A program made the position numbers and the translations under genes. Shown here piece by piece: positions 43,874-54,846 of a DNA stretch of 64,000 bases; position 1 is the first letter of the stretch; every line of letters starts with the position of its first letter. The stretch is from Cryoendolithus antarcticus. Its lineage: Eukaryota; Ascomycota; Dothideomycetes; Cladosporiales; Cladosporiaceae. The stretch lies in contig NAJO01000008.1 in assembly GCA_002077065.1 (NCBI GenBank), forward strand, positions 1-64,000, written 5' to 3'. The notes below the pieces were generated by a model. The model did not search any database. It worked only from the letters and a program-made list of their open reading frames with translations, and was not told the origin of the DNA.

Positions 43874-46800
43874 ATGTCCGAAGCAGAGACGAGGGCACCG
43901 CCCAGCAGAGGCAGGAGCTCAATCCGCGGCGGACGCGGCGGCTTTGGCAGAGGCGGACCTCGCGGTGGACGCAAGCCAGATCACGCCAATGGCACCACAC
44001 AAACACCCTCCATCAGTGAGCCAGTTGTGGAGGACGAGGGCGAGCTTGGCGAGATGAAGAAAAAGTATGCCTCTGAACTCAGCATGCTCAAGGACATGTT
44101 CCCCGACTGGACCGATGTAGACCTGGTCTTCGCACTCGAGGAGACTTCCGGCGACATCACGGCAACTGTTGATCACATCACTCAGGGTAGTGTCTCGCAA
44201 TTCGCAGAGGTGAAGAAGCCCAAGGACCGCGCTCGCTCAAAGGCACCAGGCGAGGCTGCAACTGCTGGCGCCACGGACAAGCCGACTCGCGGCGGACGTG
44301 GCCGTGGTGGTCTCGATACTGTGCGTGGACGTGGTGGCCGCGGTGGAGATCGTGGTCGCGGAGGCTCGAGAGGTGGCAGAGGTGGACATGCAGGCGTCAA
44401 TGGCTCAGCGAAGGACACGTCAGCTTTTTCGGTGCCAACTACGGAATCATCGGCATGGGACACTTCAGCTCCGACGGCCGAAACTGGAGGCAGTAGCTGG
44501 GACGACAGCACTACTGAGCCAACAGCCAACACCGCTCAAGGAGGACAGAGCGGATGGGCCAATGTGATCACTGCGGAAGCCACGCCAGCTACAGCTTCCG
44601 AGGGCGCGAAGAGCAGCTTGTTACCAGAAGGTGGACCAAAGAAGAGCTGGGCCAGCATGTTCGCCAAGCCTCCTCCTGCACCGAAGGCTGTCGCGCAGCC
44701 ATTACCTCCGCCAGCACAACACACTGCGACTGGCGATGCGGTGTCTTCTGATTCGCCTCACGTCGAAGAGGCTGGAGAGCAGGAGGCGGTCACGGACACC
44801 GCAGCGCCCACAATTGAGGAGCCGGATCAAGACGACTCGTTTGCGGAAAGCACTAGTGGAGATCTGCCTGCCGGCGTGGAATCGCCCGCGAGCGCCACAG
44901 CTGGACAGGAAGCAAACCTGACACCGTCCCGGGTTCCACTAACAGAGGAGAACGTGGAGCATCTCCCAGACGTCTCCCATCCACCTGCGACGTTCACGGC
45001 GGCGAGCACGATAGGATCACTTGACCCTCGTAATCTCACGCCTCTGCCTGGACAGCAGCCACCGATCGGAAGACCACCTCTTGGTGGTTACGCATTGAGT
45101 GCGCATCGAGCAGCAGGTGCGACGAGGTCAGCAAGCTTCCAGCGCAGAGTGCAAGAGCAGCAAGAGGCGGTGGTGATGCCAGGACATAATGCAGTCGATC
45201 GCGCTGCCGTACAATTCGGTAGCATGGGTCTGGGTGGTGAGTCTGGTTCGGATGTGGACGAAGAGCGCGAAGACGCAGAGACCCGCCAGGCACCTCAACA
45301 CTCGCCTCCGGCAATGCCAAAGACTGCGCTCCCGCCTGCATCTCAGCAATCGGCTCCCGCGCCGGATGCATCCTACGGCAGTGCGTTGCCATCTCAGCAA
45401 GCCGCACCCTCGCCTCCTTCACAACACACGCAGCAGCAGTCGCAAGACACCGGCTACCCGCAAGGTCTGCAACAGGAGCAGGCACAAGCACACCAGGGCT
45501 ACAATCAGTATGGCGGGTACGGACAAGGTATGGGCCAAGAAGCTCCCTCTCAGCAGCAACAGAAGCAGTACGACCCTTTCGCCCACCAGACGCAGCAGAG
45601 TCAGTACGATCGCTACAACGCGCAGTCCCAGCAGTCTGCCCACTCCGGATTCGGCGCACTCTCATCTGCTCCTACAGATCAGTCATCTTACTACACTGCA
45701 GAGGCGCAGCGTAATGCATACCCACAGTGGTATGGCGGATCAGGTGGCTATGGACAGCTCGACTCGCGCGGCCATGCTCAGCAACAGGACGCGGGCATGA
45801 ATCAGCAGCGTACGGCAAGCGGGTTCGGCGCTGGTCCGAACGAGTCTGGCTACGGCCAGGCGGCACAACAACAGGTGAGTAGTCCAAGTCCTTCTCAGAA
45901 ATCCCCTCAGCAGGGCCATGGTCAGCTTGCCACCTGTGCAGCTCGCTCTGCTGGCAATGCTAATGGCTCGGGCCTGTCGCCGCTTGCGCAGGCCGATGCT
46001 GCTGCTCGTGCCTACAACGCATCACGTCAGCAACCTTCTACGTCACCACTGTCCAACGTACGCGAAACTTCACAAGCACATATATCTAATCAATCATTGC
46101 AGCAGACCCAGTCTCGCTACGGCGACGCTGCCGGCTCCGGCAACAACACCCCAAACCCGCAAAGCCAGCAACAAGGTCCTGCCAGTCTGCAGCACCAGCA
46201 AGGAATGCAGGCTGGAGGTGCTCAACAGCAGCAGCACCAGGCGCAACAACACCAGCAGCAACAGCCAGCTTCATATGGCGGCTACCCGTACGGTCATCCG
46301 TACTACACCTCCCCATACCAGACCGCTTATGCTAACCAATTTGGTGGGCATAGCGGTCAGCAACACCAGCAACAGCATGGCATGTACGGCGGCGGCTACC
46401 AAAACAAGCAACAAGCCATGTACGGTCAACAGCAAGGCTATGGCTCCTCCTACGACCAGCATTCGTCTTCGCCGGCTAGTGCGACAGGATATGGTCAGGC
46501 TCAGCAGGCGTCCATGCGCAGTGCGAGTGGAATGGGTTCGGGTCTAGGTGGACACAACGGACTTGACGAGTACGGCCGCCAGTCACAGCAGAGCGGCTCT
46601 CACGGCACCTCCGGTTTCGGCGGCATCAACGACCCGTTCGCGCGTTCCACCTCTGGCTTTGGTGCCCAGCAGAGCTCATATGGCCAGCAGCAGCAAGGTC
46701 TGCCCGGCCAAGACGATGCGCTGAAGCCGTACAATGACGCGAAGAGCGGTCCCTCGCCTGCACTCGGCCAGCCCGGTCGTCCAGGGTCTGCTGCCAACAG

Positions 46801-47053
46801 CGCTGGCGGGTCTGCCACACAGCACCAAACGCAGCCTAGTGCGTACTCGCAGTATGGCAACTACCCTGGTCAATCCAGCCAATATGGTGGACTTGGCAAT
46901 TTGGGTGGACAGCAAGGCCAGCACCAGCAGCAACAGGGTCAGGGCCAGGGACAGGGTGGCTATGGCTCTACGTATGGCGCTGGTGCTTTCGGCCAGTACA
47001 ACGGCAACCAGTATGGCCGTGGCGGCTGGGGCAATAGCTATGGTGGACACTGA
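43874..47053 (+). CDS. DEF1: RNA polymerase II degradation factor 1 (Def1), CUE domain plus Gln-rich tail
   Basis: The frame encodes 1059 aa from ATG 43874. Residues about 1-40 are RGG-rich. A CUE-type ubiquitin-binding domain spans about 64-105 (YASELSMLKDMFPDWT, with the MFP motif at 75-77, and ALEETSGDITATVDHI). Another RGG block follows (GRGGRGGDRGRGG), then a very long Gln/Ser/Gly/Tyr-rich, prion-like region. This order matches Def1, which in yeast recruits the elongin-cullin ligase to stalled RNA polymerase II after partial proteolysis releases its N-terminal part into the nucleus. A 45-bp segment (46058-46102) has donor GTACGC, a CTAAT branch and TTGCAG acceptor without an in-frame stop, and may be an intron. 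If spliced, the protein is 15 residues shorter. CAG/CAA tracts are interrupted rather than pure. Confidence 0.88.
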   Translation: MSEAETRAPPSRGRSSIRGGRGGFGRGGPRGGRKPDHANGTTQTPSISEPVVEDEGELGEMKKKYASELSMLKDMFPDWTDVDLVFALEETSGDITATVDHITQGSVSQFAEVKKPKDRARSKAPGEAATAGATDKPTRGGRGRGGLDTVRGRGGRGGDRGRGGSRGGRGGHAGVNGSAKDTSAFSVPTTESSAWDTSAPTAETGGSSWDDSTTEPTANTAQGGQSGWANVITAEATPATASEGAKSSLLPEGGPKKSWASMFAKPPPAPKAVAQPLPPPAQHTATGDAVSSDSPHVEEAGEQEAVTDTAAPTIEEPDQDDSFAESTSGDLPAGVESPASATAGQEANLTPSRVPLTEENVEHLPDVSHPPATFTAASTIGSLDPRNLTPLPGQQPPIGRPPLGGYALSAHRAAGATRSASFQRRVQEQQEAVVMPGHNAVDRAAVQFGSMGLGGESGSDVDEEREDAETRQAPQHSPPAMPKTALPPASQQSAPAPDASYGSALPSQQAAPSPPSQHTQQQSQDTGYPQGLQQEQAQAHQGYNQYGGYGQGMGQEAPSQQQQKQYDPFAHQTQQSQYDRYNAQSQQSAHSGFGALSSAPTDQSSYYTAEAQRNAYPQWYGGSGGYGQLDSRGHAQQQDAGMNQQRTASGFGAGPNESGYGQAAQQQVSSPSPSQKSPQQGHGQLATCAARSAGNANGSGLSPLAQADAAARAYNASRQQPSTSPLSNVRETSQAHISNQSLQQTQSRYGDAAGSGNNTPNPQSQQQGPASLQHQQGMQAGGAQQQQHQAQQHQQQQPASYGGYPYGHPYYTSPYQTAYANQFGGHSGQQHQQQHGMYGGGYQNKQQAMYGQQQGYGSSYDQHSSSPASATGYGQAQQASMRSASGMGSGLGGHNGLDEYGRQSQQSGSHGTSGFGGINDPFARSTSGFGAQQSSYGQQQQGLPGQDDALKPYNDAKSGPSPALGQPGRPGSAANSAGGSATQHQTQPSAYSQYGNYPGQSSQYGGLGNLGGQQGQHQQQQGQGQGQGGYGSTYGAGAFGQYNGNQYGRGGWGNSYGGH

Positions 47054-47529
47054 GTGTGCGCATGGAACGCGATAGCAGGATGTCGCTGCGCTGTAAGATG
47101 AAGCTCTCGACTCATTCTGAGATGGGTGTCGGCGAGAAAGAGGCGGGAATTGATCCGTAAGAGGTCGTGTTAGAGAGCATGTCTACTCGACAATCGAGAT
47201 CGTCTTCGCTGCACTATCCTCCCTCCCCCATCTCCTCATCGCTGTCATCAATTGTATGTACCTTCGCAACAACGCCGTCACGTGCATGCGGCTCTGCTAA
47301 GCTTCTTCGCTAAGCTTCGGGACCTCTCCCCGGGCGCCGCTGCGCTCCCCACCATCAACTTGAGCATGTGCCACACCCTGCATATACATCTGACAAGCTA
47401 CTGATTCCAGCACTCTACAGTACATCAGTCCAGAGTCCAGCTTGGCGGAGAGCATGGACGACGGTGCTGCGGACGAGCCACTCTGCACTCACTGAACGTC
47501 AGGCCAACGCGGCCTCACTCCCACCCACC
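47054..47529. promoter_or_regulatory. DEF1-TOR intergenic region
   Basis: This 476-bp gap separates two co-directional genes and should hold the DEF1 3' UTR and TOR promoter. The TOR reading frame is open back to 47368, but the family's usual start context indicates ATG 47530 (ACCATGG). There is an adjacent duplication CTAAGCTTC / CTAAGCTTCG at 47298-47319. Confidence 0.55.
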
Positions 47530-50500
47530 ATGGCGAACCTCTACCGCGACAACCTCGAGCCCCTCCTCACCGACCTCAAATCCCGTGACTCCGCCCGCTC
47601 CCTCGCTGCCGCCACACGTCTCTCCGAGCATGTCGCCGCTGCCTTCCGCGAATTGCCCCCCACCGAGTTCAATCGGTACTACACCGACCTCACAAACCGT
47701 ATGAGCGTCTTGATCCTACAAGGCAGCGACACACATGAGAGATGTGGTGGGCTGAGACTGTTGGATGCCTTGATTGACTTCCGCGGGGATGATGCGACCA
47801 GCAAGGTAACGAAGTTTCATAGTTTTATCAAGAGGACGTTGGAAGGGAATGATAATCATGCTATGGTCATTGCGGCGAAGTGTCTGGGGAGACTGGCCAC
47901 ACCGGGGGCGGCGTACAGCACTGAGTTGGTGGAGGCGCAGGTACGGCAGGCTATGGAGTGGTTGACTAGCGAGCGGCAAGAGAATCGTCGATACGCTGCT
48001 GTGCTTGTGCTTAGGGAGTTGGCACGCAGTAGCTCGACGTTGATTCGACAGCACATTCAGCTCATACTCACGGCGATCTGGGAAGCGCTCAGGGACCCGA
48101 AGGTGGTGATCAGAGAGACGGCCGCGGAGACGGTTGCGCAGTGCTTCAAGGCGCTGAGTGCGAGAGATCAGCAGGACAGGCAGGCTTGCTTGGCGCAAAT
48201 GTACAACGAGGCGAATGCTGGGTTCCGGAAGGGGACGGTGGAGAGTATACACGGAAGTCTGCTGGTATATCGGGAGCTACTGGTGCAGGGCGGCATGTTC
48301 ATGCATAACAGGTACAAGGATGTGTGTGACAAAGTGCTTCAGCAGCAATATCGAGAACACAAGGACGGGACAATCAGACGAACAGTCGTGGAGATCATAC
48401 CCATACTGGCTGGCTACGCTCCGAAAGAGTTCTGCCATCACTACCTGGCTCGCTCGATGCAGCATCTGCAGACGCTGCTCAAAGATCCCAAACAGCGGAA
48501 CCTGGCCTTTGTGGCGATCGGCAAGATCGCTCATGCTGTCGGCTCTCAGATCGCGCCGTATCTGGATACTATCCTACTGCACGTTCGGGACGCTCTCAGC
48601 GTCAAGACCAGGAGCAAGATGTCCGGTGATGAGGCGCCGATCTTCGAGTGCATCAGCATGATCTCCATTGCTGTCGGACAGACGCTGAGTAAGTACATGG
48701 AGGCATTACTAGATCCGATCTTTGCGTGCGGACTTTCGGATGCGTTGACGCAGGCGCTGGTGGACATGGCTCACTACATTCCGCCTGTCAAGCCAGTCAT
48801 CCAGGAGAAGCTGCTGGACCTGCTGAGTCGCACGCTTTGTGGACAGCCGTTTCAGACGCTTGGGCATCCGACGCATGGGAAGGAGTTGCCGCCGATCTAC
48901 ACTAAGGACGTGCGGGACCAGCGGGATCCACAGCACCTGGAGCACAAGGAGCAAGAGATTGCACTGGCACTTCACACGCTCGGCTCGTTTGACTTCTCTG
49001 GCCATGTACTGAACGAGTTCGTTAGAGACGTGGCCATTCGCTACGTCGAGGACGACGATGCTGTCATTCGCAAAGCTGCGGCTCTCACCTGCTGCCAGCT
49101 GTTCGTCAAGGACCCGATCGTACATCAGACAAGCCATCACGCTGTGCAAGTCGTCAGCGATGTGATCGAGAAGCTTCTCACGGTCGGAGTGGCAGACCCG
49201 CAAGCAGACATCCGACAGACGGTGCTCAAATCGCTAGACACCCGATTCGATCGCCATCTGGCGAAAGCCGAGAACGTTCGCACGCTGTTCCTGGCACTTC
49301 ATGATGAGAAGTTCCCGATTCGCGAGGCTGCTATGACGATCATCGGACGACTCACGACGGTCAACCCGGCCTACGTCTTCCCATCACTGAGGAAGGTGCT
49401 GATCCAGCTTTTGACCGAGATCGAGTACTCGAACAACGCCAGCAACAAACGCGAGTCAGCGCAGCTCATCATACATCTGGTCAGCGCAAGTAGCAAGCTC
49501 ATCAAGCCTTACGTTGATCCGATGGTGACGGTGCTCCTGCCCAAGGCTGAGGATGTTAATGCAGATGTCGCGGCTACGACACTCTCGGCACTTGGAGCGC
49601 TTGCTACTGTCGGTGGCGATGATATGGTCAAGTATGTGCCTGAGCTCATGCGCATCATCATCAAGAGCTTGCAAGACCTGGCTTCGCCGAAGAAGCGCGA
49701 GGCTGCGTTGTGTACACTCGGTCAGTTAGCCTCGAACAGTGGCTATGTCATCGACCCATACGTCGAGCATCCGGAGCTGCTCACAATCCTCGTCAACATC
49801 GTCAAGACCGAGCTGCCAGGCGATCTTCGACGAGAGACGATCCGCTTGATGGGCATACTCGGCGCTCTGGACCCGTACAAGCATCAGCAAGTCATCGAAG
49901 AGTCTCCTGAGTCAAACTTGCGCGCCGAGGCAGACCTCGAGAGCGATGTGACGCTCATCATGAAAGGCATAACGCCGAGTAATGAGGAGTACTATCCGAC
50001 TGTCGTCATCAACACACTGATGAACATGCTCAAGGACAATACCCTGAAGCAACACCACTCCGCGGTGGTCGAAGCTGTTATGAGCATATACGCCACCATG
50101 GGTCTGAAGTGCGTGCCTTTCCTGAAGACAGTAGTTCCTGGCATTGTCTCAGTCTTCCGCGATGCGCAGTCGGATCCGCTGAGACTGGAAGGCTACTTTA
50201 GCCAGCTCACGCAGCTCGTCAAGATCGTGCGGCAGCACATCCGTCCACATCTCCCAGTCATCATCGAGGCGGTGACAGAGTTCTGGAGCCTGAGCACCCA
50301 GCTCCAGGGCACGATCCTACTGCTCATCGAGAGCATCGCCAAGAGCCTCGAGGGCGAATTCAAAGTGTACCTCGCCTCTGTGCTGCCGCATATGCTCGGT
50401 GTTCTGGACCTCGAAACCAAGAGCGACGCTGGCAAACAGGCTTGCCATCGCGTGTTGCATGCCTTCTTGGTCTTCGGCTCCAGCGCAGAGGAGTATATGC

Positions 50501-53500
50501 ATCTGATCATCCCAGTCATCGTTAGAATGTTTGACGTGGACAGTCGACGACCCAAAGAGATCAAGAAAGCAGCCATCGATACGCTGGGGAGGCTGAGCAG
50601 GCAAGTCAACATTTCGGAGTTCGCGGCGAAGATCATACATCCTCTAGCGCGCATCTTGAGCCACAAGGAAGAGACACTGCAGCGAGCGGCTTTGGAGACC
50701 TTGTGCGCGTTGGTGTTCCAACTTGGGCCAGACTTCCTCCACTTCGTGCCCATGATCGACAAGGTTCTGAGCAGTGGCACAGTGAGAGTGCCGCATGCCA
50801 ACTATTCGCTGATCGTCAGCAAGCTTAGAAAAGGCGAGCCACTGCCGCAAGACTTGAGTCCAGATGAGCGCTACCAGGACGAAGATGACGATGTTTACGG
50901 GACTGAGATCGCGACAAAGAAGCTGGCGGTCAATCAGCAGCATCTCAAAAATGCCTGGGAAGCTAGTCAGAAGTCGACGAAAGAGGACTGGCACGAGTGG
51001 ATGCGGAGATTCTCGGTCGAGCTGCTCAAGGAGTCACCACAACAAGCACTCCGAGCTTGCACAAGTCTCGCTACTGTCTATCCACCGCTGGCGAAGAGCT
51101 TGTTCAATTCGGCCTTTGTGTCCTGCTGGACTGAGCTGTACGACCAGTACCAGGAGGAGCTGGTGCATGCCATCGAGACCGCCATCACGTCTGTCACGAT
51201 CCCGCCAGAGATACTGCAAGTGCTGCTCAATCTGGCGGAGTTCATGGAGCATGATGATAAGGCGCTTCCGATCGACGTGCGTGTGCTGGGTATGTATGCT
51301 GGTAAGTGCCATGCTTTCGCCAAGGCATTGCATTACAAGGAGCTTGAGTTCAACGCGGAGCAGAACGCCTCTGCTGTGGAGGCGCTGATCAGTATCAATA
51401 ATCAGCTTCAGCAGACTGATGCGGCGTTTGGTATTTTGAAGAAAGCGCAAGGCTATAGTGACGTCGATCTCAAGGAGACATGGTTCGAGAAGCTGCAGCG
51501 CTGGGAGGAAGCTCTCTCGGCGTATCAGAGGCGTGAGAAAGAGGAGGGCGATAAGGTTGCCTTCGAGGTCATCATGGGCAAGATGCGGTGTCTCCACGCG
51601 CTTGGCGAGTGGGACACACTATCGCAGATTGCGCAGGAGAAGTGGATGAGCGCCAGTGTGGAGCACAAGAAGTCCATTGCGCCGCTGGCCGCAGCTGCAG
51701 CTTGGGGCATGGGGCAGTGGGAGCTCATGGACAACTACCTCGGCGCCATGAAGCCACATGCGCCAGATCGGTCGTTCTTTGGCGCTATCTTGAGTATACA
51801 TCGCAATCAGTTCGACGATGCGCACTTGCACATCACAAAGGCGAGAGATGGCCTGGACCAGGAGCTCAGTGCGCTGTTGGGCGAGAGCTACACCCGAGCC
51901 TACGGCACCATTGTGCGAGTACAGATGCTGGCTGAGCTCGAGGAGATCATCACCTACAAGCAAGTGGCCACCGACCCGGATCGTCAAGAGCGCATGCGGG
52001 CCACGTGGACGAAGCGCTTGATGGGCTGTCAGCGTAACGTTGAGGTCTGGGGCCGAATGCTGAAAGTCCGCGCACTCGTCATCACGCCGCAGGAGAATAC
52101 GGAGATGTACATCAAGTTCGCCTCGATCTGTCGAAAGGCGCAGCGAGGCGGCATGGCGGAGAAGAGTCTGAACTCATTGTTGGGCAGCTCAGGACCGATC
52201 ATGAGCAAGGAGAACTTGAGTCGTGTGGAGGCAGCGCCTTACTCGGTGCAGTATGCGGTGTATAAGTTCATGTGGAGTAACGGGCATCATGACATGGCGG
52301 TGAATTCACTGAGACACTTCACGGATCGATTAAGGCAGGACTTCCAGCGCAGAAGCGCGAGCATATCTGCCGGCGCATCGACAAACGGCGCTCTTGTAGT
52401 TGCCAACGGGTATAGCGGAGTGAACGGCAATGGCGCACATGCGCCGTTTGGGTCGACGACGGCGCCAGTCTCGCAACGAGAGAAGGCCGAGTTGGACGAC
52501 TGGAAGATGCTACTTGCGCGCTGCTATCTCAAGCAAGGTGACTGGCAGATCAAGCAACACGAAGGCGACTGGCAGGCCGACCATGTGCAGGACGTGCTCA
52601 CATCATACCATCAGGCAACGCAGTACAATCAGAATTGGTACAAGGCCTGGCACGCCTGGGCATTAGCGAACTTCGAAGTCGTCACCAGTCTCACCTCCAG
52701 CACAGATCGCGAGTCCGCCGACGTTCCACCCTTCATCGTCACCGACCACGTCTCTCCAGCCATCAAAGGCTTCTTCAAGTCCATCGCGCTCTCGTCGAGT
52801 AGCTCACTACAAGACACGCTTAGGTTGCTCACGCTGTGGTTTGCGCACGGCTCGCATCAGGAAGTCACGCAGAATGTACAGCAGGGTATCTCCAGTGTCA
52901 GCGTTGATACTTGGCTTGAAGTCATCCCGCAGCTTATTGCGAGGATCAATCAGCCGAATCGACTGGTGAGGGAGGCGATACATAATCTTTTGGTGGATGT
53001 TGGACGAGTGCATCCGCAGGCGTTGGTGTATCCCCTTACTGTATCCATGAAGTCGGATCTGGGAACGAGATCGAGGTCCGCTGGCAGGATTATGGAGGCG
53101 ATGCGACAGCACAGTCCGAATCTTGTGCAGCAGGCTGGGTTGGTCAGTCATGAGCTCATCCGTATTGCAGTGCTATGGCACGAGCAGTGGCATGAGGGGC
53201 TGGAAGAGGCTTCTCGACTATACTTCGGCGACCACAACATCGACGGCATGCTGGCTACACTCGCACCACTTCACGAGATGCTCTCGAAGGGTCCCGAGAC
53301 ACTGCGCGAGATCAGCTTCATCCAGAGCTTTGGCCGGGACCTCGCTGAAGCTAAGGGCTGGTGCGAGGCATACAAGACTACACGCGAGATCGGAGATCTC
53401 AATCAAGCTTGGGATCTCTACTACGGCGTCTTCAAGCGTATCGCGCGACAGCTGCCGCAGCTGATAAGTTTGGAACTGCAGTATGTTTCGCCAGAGCTGA

Positions 53501-54846
53501 AGGCGACTCGAGATCTAGATCTCGCTCTGCCGGGGACTTATGTCAGTGGAAAGCCGGTGATCCGCATCCAATCCTTCCAACCTGTTGCATCGGTCATTTC
53601 GTCGAAGCAGCGGCCACGCAGACTGTCGATCATTGGTAGTGACGGGCTACAGTACGACTACCTACTCAAGGGCCACGAGGATATGCGGCAGGACGAGCGT
53701 GTGATGCAGCTGTTCGGACTCGTCAACACTCTTCTGTCGTCTGACCTCGAGTGCTTGAAACGGCATCTCAATATTCAGCGCTACTCTGCAGTGCCGCTGT
53801 CAACTTCATCTGGTCTGATCGGCTGGGTGCCAAACTCCGACACTCTGCACATGCTCATCCGCGAGTATCGCGAGAGCCGCCATATCCTACTCAATATCGA
53901 GCACCGTATCATGCTACAGATGGCGCCTGACTATGACAATCTTACACTCATGCAGAAGGTTGAGGTCTTCTCCTACGCTCTGGACAACACAACAGGCCAG
54001 GACTTGTACCGCGTGCTCTGGCTCAAGTCAAAGTCGTCCGAAGCATGGCTAGACCGTCGGACGAACTACACTCGTTCGCTAGGTGTGATGAGTATGGTGG
54101 GCTACATCCTCGGACTCGGCGACAGACATCCCAGCAATCTCATGCTCGACCGCATCACTGGCAAGATCATCCACATCGATTTCGGCGACTGCTTCGAAGT
54201 CGCTATGCACCGCGAGAAGTATCCCGAGCGCGTGCCCTTCCGGCTGACGCGCATGCTCACGTTCGCCATGGAGGTCAGCAACATCGAAGGCTCCTTCAGG
54301 ACGACATGCGAGCACACCATGCGCCTGTTGCGACACAACAAGGAGTCGCTCATGGCCGTGCTGGAAGCCTTCGTGCACGACCCTCTGCTGACATGGCGTC
54401 TCAACACCCGCGAGAACTCCCCACCAGAACCGTCCTTCCCCTCAGATCGTCGCGCTTCGCTCGTCGGTGGAGCTCTAACAAACACCTCCACAACCGCGCC
54501 CATGAACGGCAATGGACCTATGGACCCCGCCGCCCGTCGTCCGTCAGTCATGGGCTCCGACCCCGGCGGCAACACCAACTCCTCCTTCCGCCCTCGCGCA
54601 CGCGCCTCCTCTCACCAAGCTCCCACCAATGGGCCGAACCCTGGTAACGATCCCGTGGTAGACAAGGAAGTGCAGAATGTACGCGCGCTGCAGGTTTTGG
54701 CACGCGTGAAGGAGAAATTGACTGGCAAGGATTTCAAGAAGGGACAGGAGTTGGGGGTTGATGAGCAGGTTGAGAGGCTGCTTAGTGAGGCGACGAGTTT
54801 GGAGAATCTGTGTCAGCATTACATTGGGTGGTGTAGTTTTTGGTAG
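47530..54846 (+). CDS. TOR: Serine/threonine protein kinase TOR
   Basis: The gene is intronless, with ATG at 47530 in an ACCATGG context, encoding 2438 aa, the usual length for fungal TOR. Roughly the first 1200 residues are HEAT-type helical repeats, followed by the FAT region. The FRB domain starts near residue 1875 (ELIRIAVLWHEQWHEGLEEA) and ends with AWDLYYGVFKRI. Ser1895 is the residue equivalent to mTOR S2035, so the rapamycin-FKBP12 contact is preserved. The PI3K-like kinase domain follows, with LGLGDRHPSNLML (D2198, catalytic loop) and IHIDFGDCF (D2217, metal-binding DFG). A Ser/Pro/Asn-rich insertion precedes the C-terminal FATC domain, which ends with the canonical IGWCSFW. TOR acts in TORC1 and TORC2 at vacuolar and plasma membranes, coupling nutrients to growth. 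All catalytic motifs look intact. Confidence 0.98.
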   Translation: MANLYRDNLEPLLTDLKSRDSARSLAAATRLSEHVAAAFRELPPTEFNRYYTDLTNRMSVLILQGSDTHERCGGLRLLDALIDFRGDDATSKVTKFHSFIKRTLEGNDNHAMVIAAKCLGRLATPGAAYSTELVEAQVRQAMEWLTSERQENRRYAAVLVLRELARSSSTLIRQHIQLILTAIWEALRDPKVVIRETAAETVAQCFKALSARDQQDRQACLAQMYNEANAGFRKGTVESIHGSLLVYRELLVQGGMFMHNRYKDVCDKVLQQQYREHKDGTIRRTVVEIIPILAGYAPKEFCHHYLARSMQHLQTLLKDPKQRNLAFVAIGKIAHAVGSQIAPYLDTILLHVRDALSVKTRSKMSGDEAPIFECISMISIAVGQTLSKYMEALLDPIFACGLSDALTQALVDMAHYIPPVKPVIQEKLLDLLSRTLCGQPFQTLGHPTHGKELPPIYTKDVRDQRDPQHLEHKEQEIALALHTLGSFDFSGHVLNEFVRDVAIRYVEDDDAVIRKAAALTCCQLFVKDPIVHQTSHHAVQVVSDVIEKLLTVGVADPQADIRQTVLKSLDTRFDRHLAKAENVRTLFLALHDEKFPIREAAMTIIGRLTTVNPAYVFPSLRKVLIQLLTEIEYSNNASNKRESAQLIIHLVSASSKLIKPYVDPMVTVLLPKAEDVNADVAATTLSALGALATVGGDDMVKYVPELMRIIIKSLQDLASPKKREAALCTLGQLASNSGYVIDPYVEHPELLTILVNIVKTELPGDLRRETIRLMGILGALDPYKHQQVIEESPESNLRAEADLESDVTLIMKGITPSNEEYYPTVVINTLMNMLKDNTLKQHHSAVVEAVMSIYATMGLKCVPFLKTVVPGIVSVFRDAQSDPLRLEGYFSQLTQLVKIVRQHIRPHLPVIIEAVTEFWSLSTQLQGTILLLIESIAKSLEGEFKVYLASVLPHMLGVLDLETKSDAGKQACHRVLHAFLVFGSSAEEYMHLIIPVIVRMFDVDSRRPKEIKKAAIDTLGRLSRQVNISEFAAKIIHPLARILSHKEETLQRAALETLCALVFQLGPDFLHFVPMIDKVLSSGTVRVPHANYSLIVSKLRKGEPLPQDLSPDERYQDEDDDVYGTEIATKKLAVNQQHLKNAWEASQKSTKEDWHEWMRRFSVELLKESPQQALRACTSLATVYPPLAKSLFNSAFVSCWTELYDQYQEELVHAIETAITSVTIPPEILQVLLNLAEFMEHDDKALPIDVRVLGMYAGKCHAFAKALHYKELEFNAEQNASAVEALISINNQLQQTDAAFGILKKAQGYSDVDLKETWFEKLQRWEEALSAYQRREKEEGDKVAFEVIMGKMRCLHALGEWDTLSQIAQEKWMSASVEHKKSIAPLAAAAAWGMGQWELMDNYLGAMKPHAPDRSFFGAILSIHRNQFDDAHLHITKARDGLDQELSALLGESYTRAYGTIVRVQMLAELEEIITYKQVATDPDRQERMRATWTKRLMGCQRNVEVWGRMLKVRALVITPQENTEMYIKFASICRKAQRGGMAEKSLNSLLGSSGPIMSKENLSRVEAAPYSVQYAVYKFMWSNGHHDMAVNSLRHFTDRLRQDFQRRSASISAGASTNGALVVANGYSGVNGNGAHAPFGSTTAPVSQREKAELDDWKMLLARCYLKQGDWQIKQHEGDWQADHVQDVLTSYHQATQYNQNWYKAWHAWALANFEVVTSLTSSTDRESADVPPFIVTDHVSPAIKGFFKSIALSSSSSLQDTLRLLTLWFAHGSHQEVTQNVQQGISSVSVDTWLEVIPQLIARINQPNRLVREAIHNLLVDVGRVHPQALVYPLTVSMKSDLGTRSRSAGRIMEAMRQHSPNLVQQAGLVSHELIRIAVLWHEQWHEGLEEASRLYFGDHNIDGMLATLAPLHEMLSKGPETLREISFIQSFGRDLAEAKGWCEAYKTTREIGDLNQAWDLYYGVFKRIARQLPQLISLELQYVSPELKATRDLDLALPGTYVSGKPVIRIQSFQPVASVISSKQRPRRLSIIGSDGLQYDYLLKGHEDMRQDERVMQLFGLVNTLLSSDLECLKRHLNIQRYSAVPLSTSSGLIGWVPNSDTLHMLIREYRESRHILLNIEHRIMLQMAPDYDNLTLMQKVEVFSYALDNTTGQDLYRVLWLKSKSSEAWLDRRTNYTRSLGVMSMVGYILGLGDRHPSNLMLDRITGKIIHIDFGDCFEVAMHREKYPERVPFRLTRMLTFAMEVSNIEGSFRTTCEHTMRLLRHNKESLMAVLEAFVHDPLLTWRLNTRENSPPEPSFPSDRRASLVGGALTNTSTTAPMNGNGPMDPAARRPSVMGSDPGGNTNSSFRPRARASSHQAPTNGPNPGNDPVVDKEVQNVRALQVLARVKEKLTGKDFKKGQELGVDEQVERLLSEATSLENLCQHYIGWCSFW

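Noticed and set aside
45874..45940. GTGAGT at 45874 as start of another DEF1 intron
   Set aside because: Possible acceptors give 24-36 bp (too short) or 67 bp (breaks the frame); no good branch point.
47368..47529. N-terminal extension of TOR by 54 residues
   Set aside because: Internal Met at 47530 has an ACCATGG context and the typical TOR start follows; the extension looks like 5' UTR.
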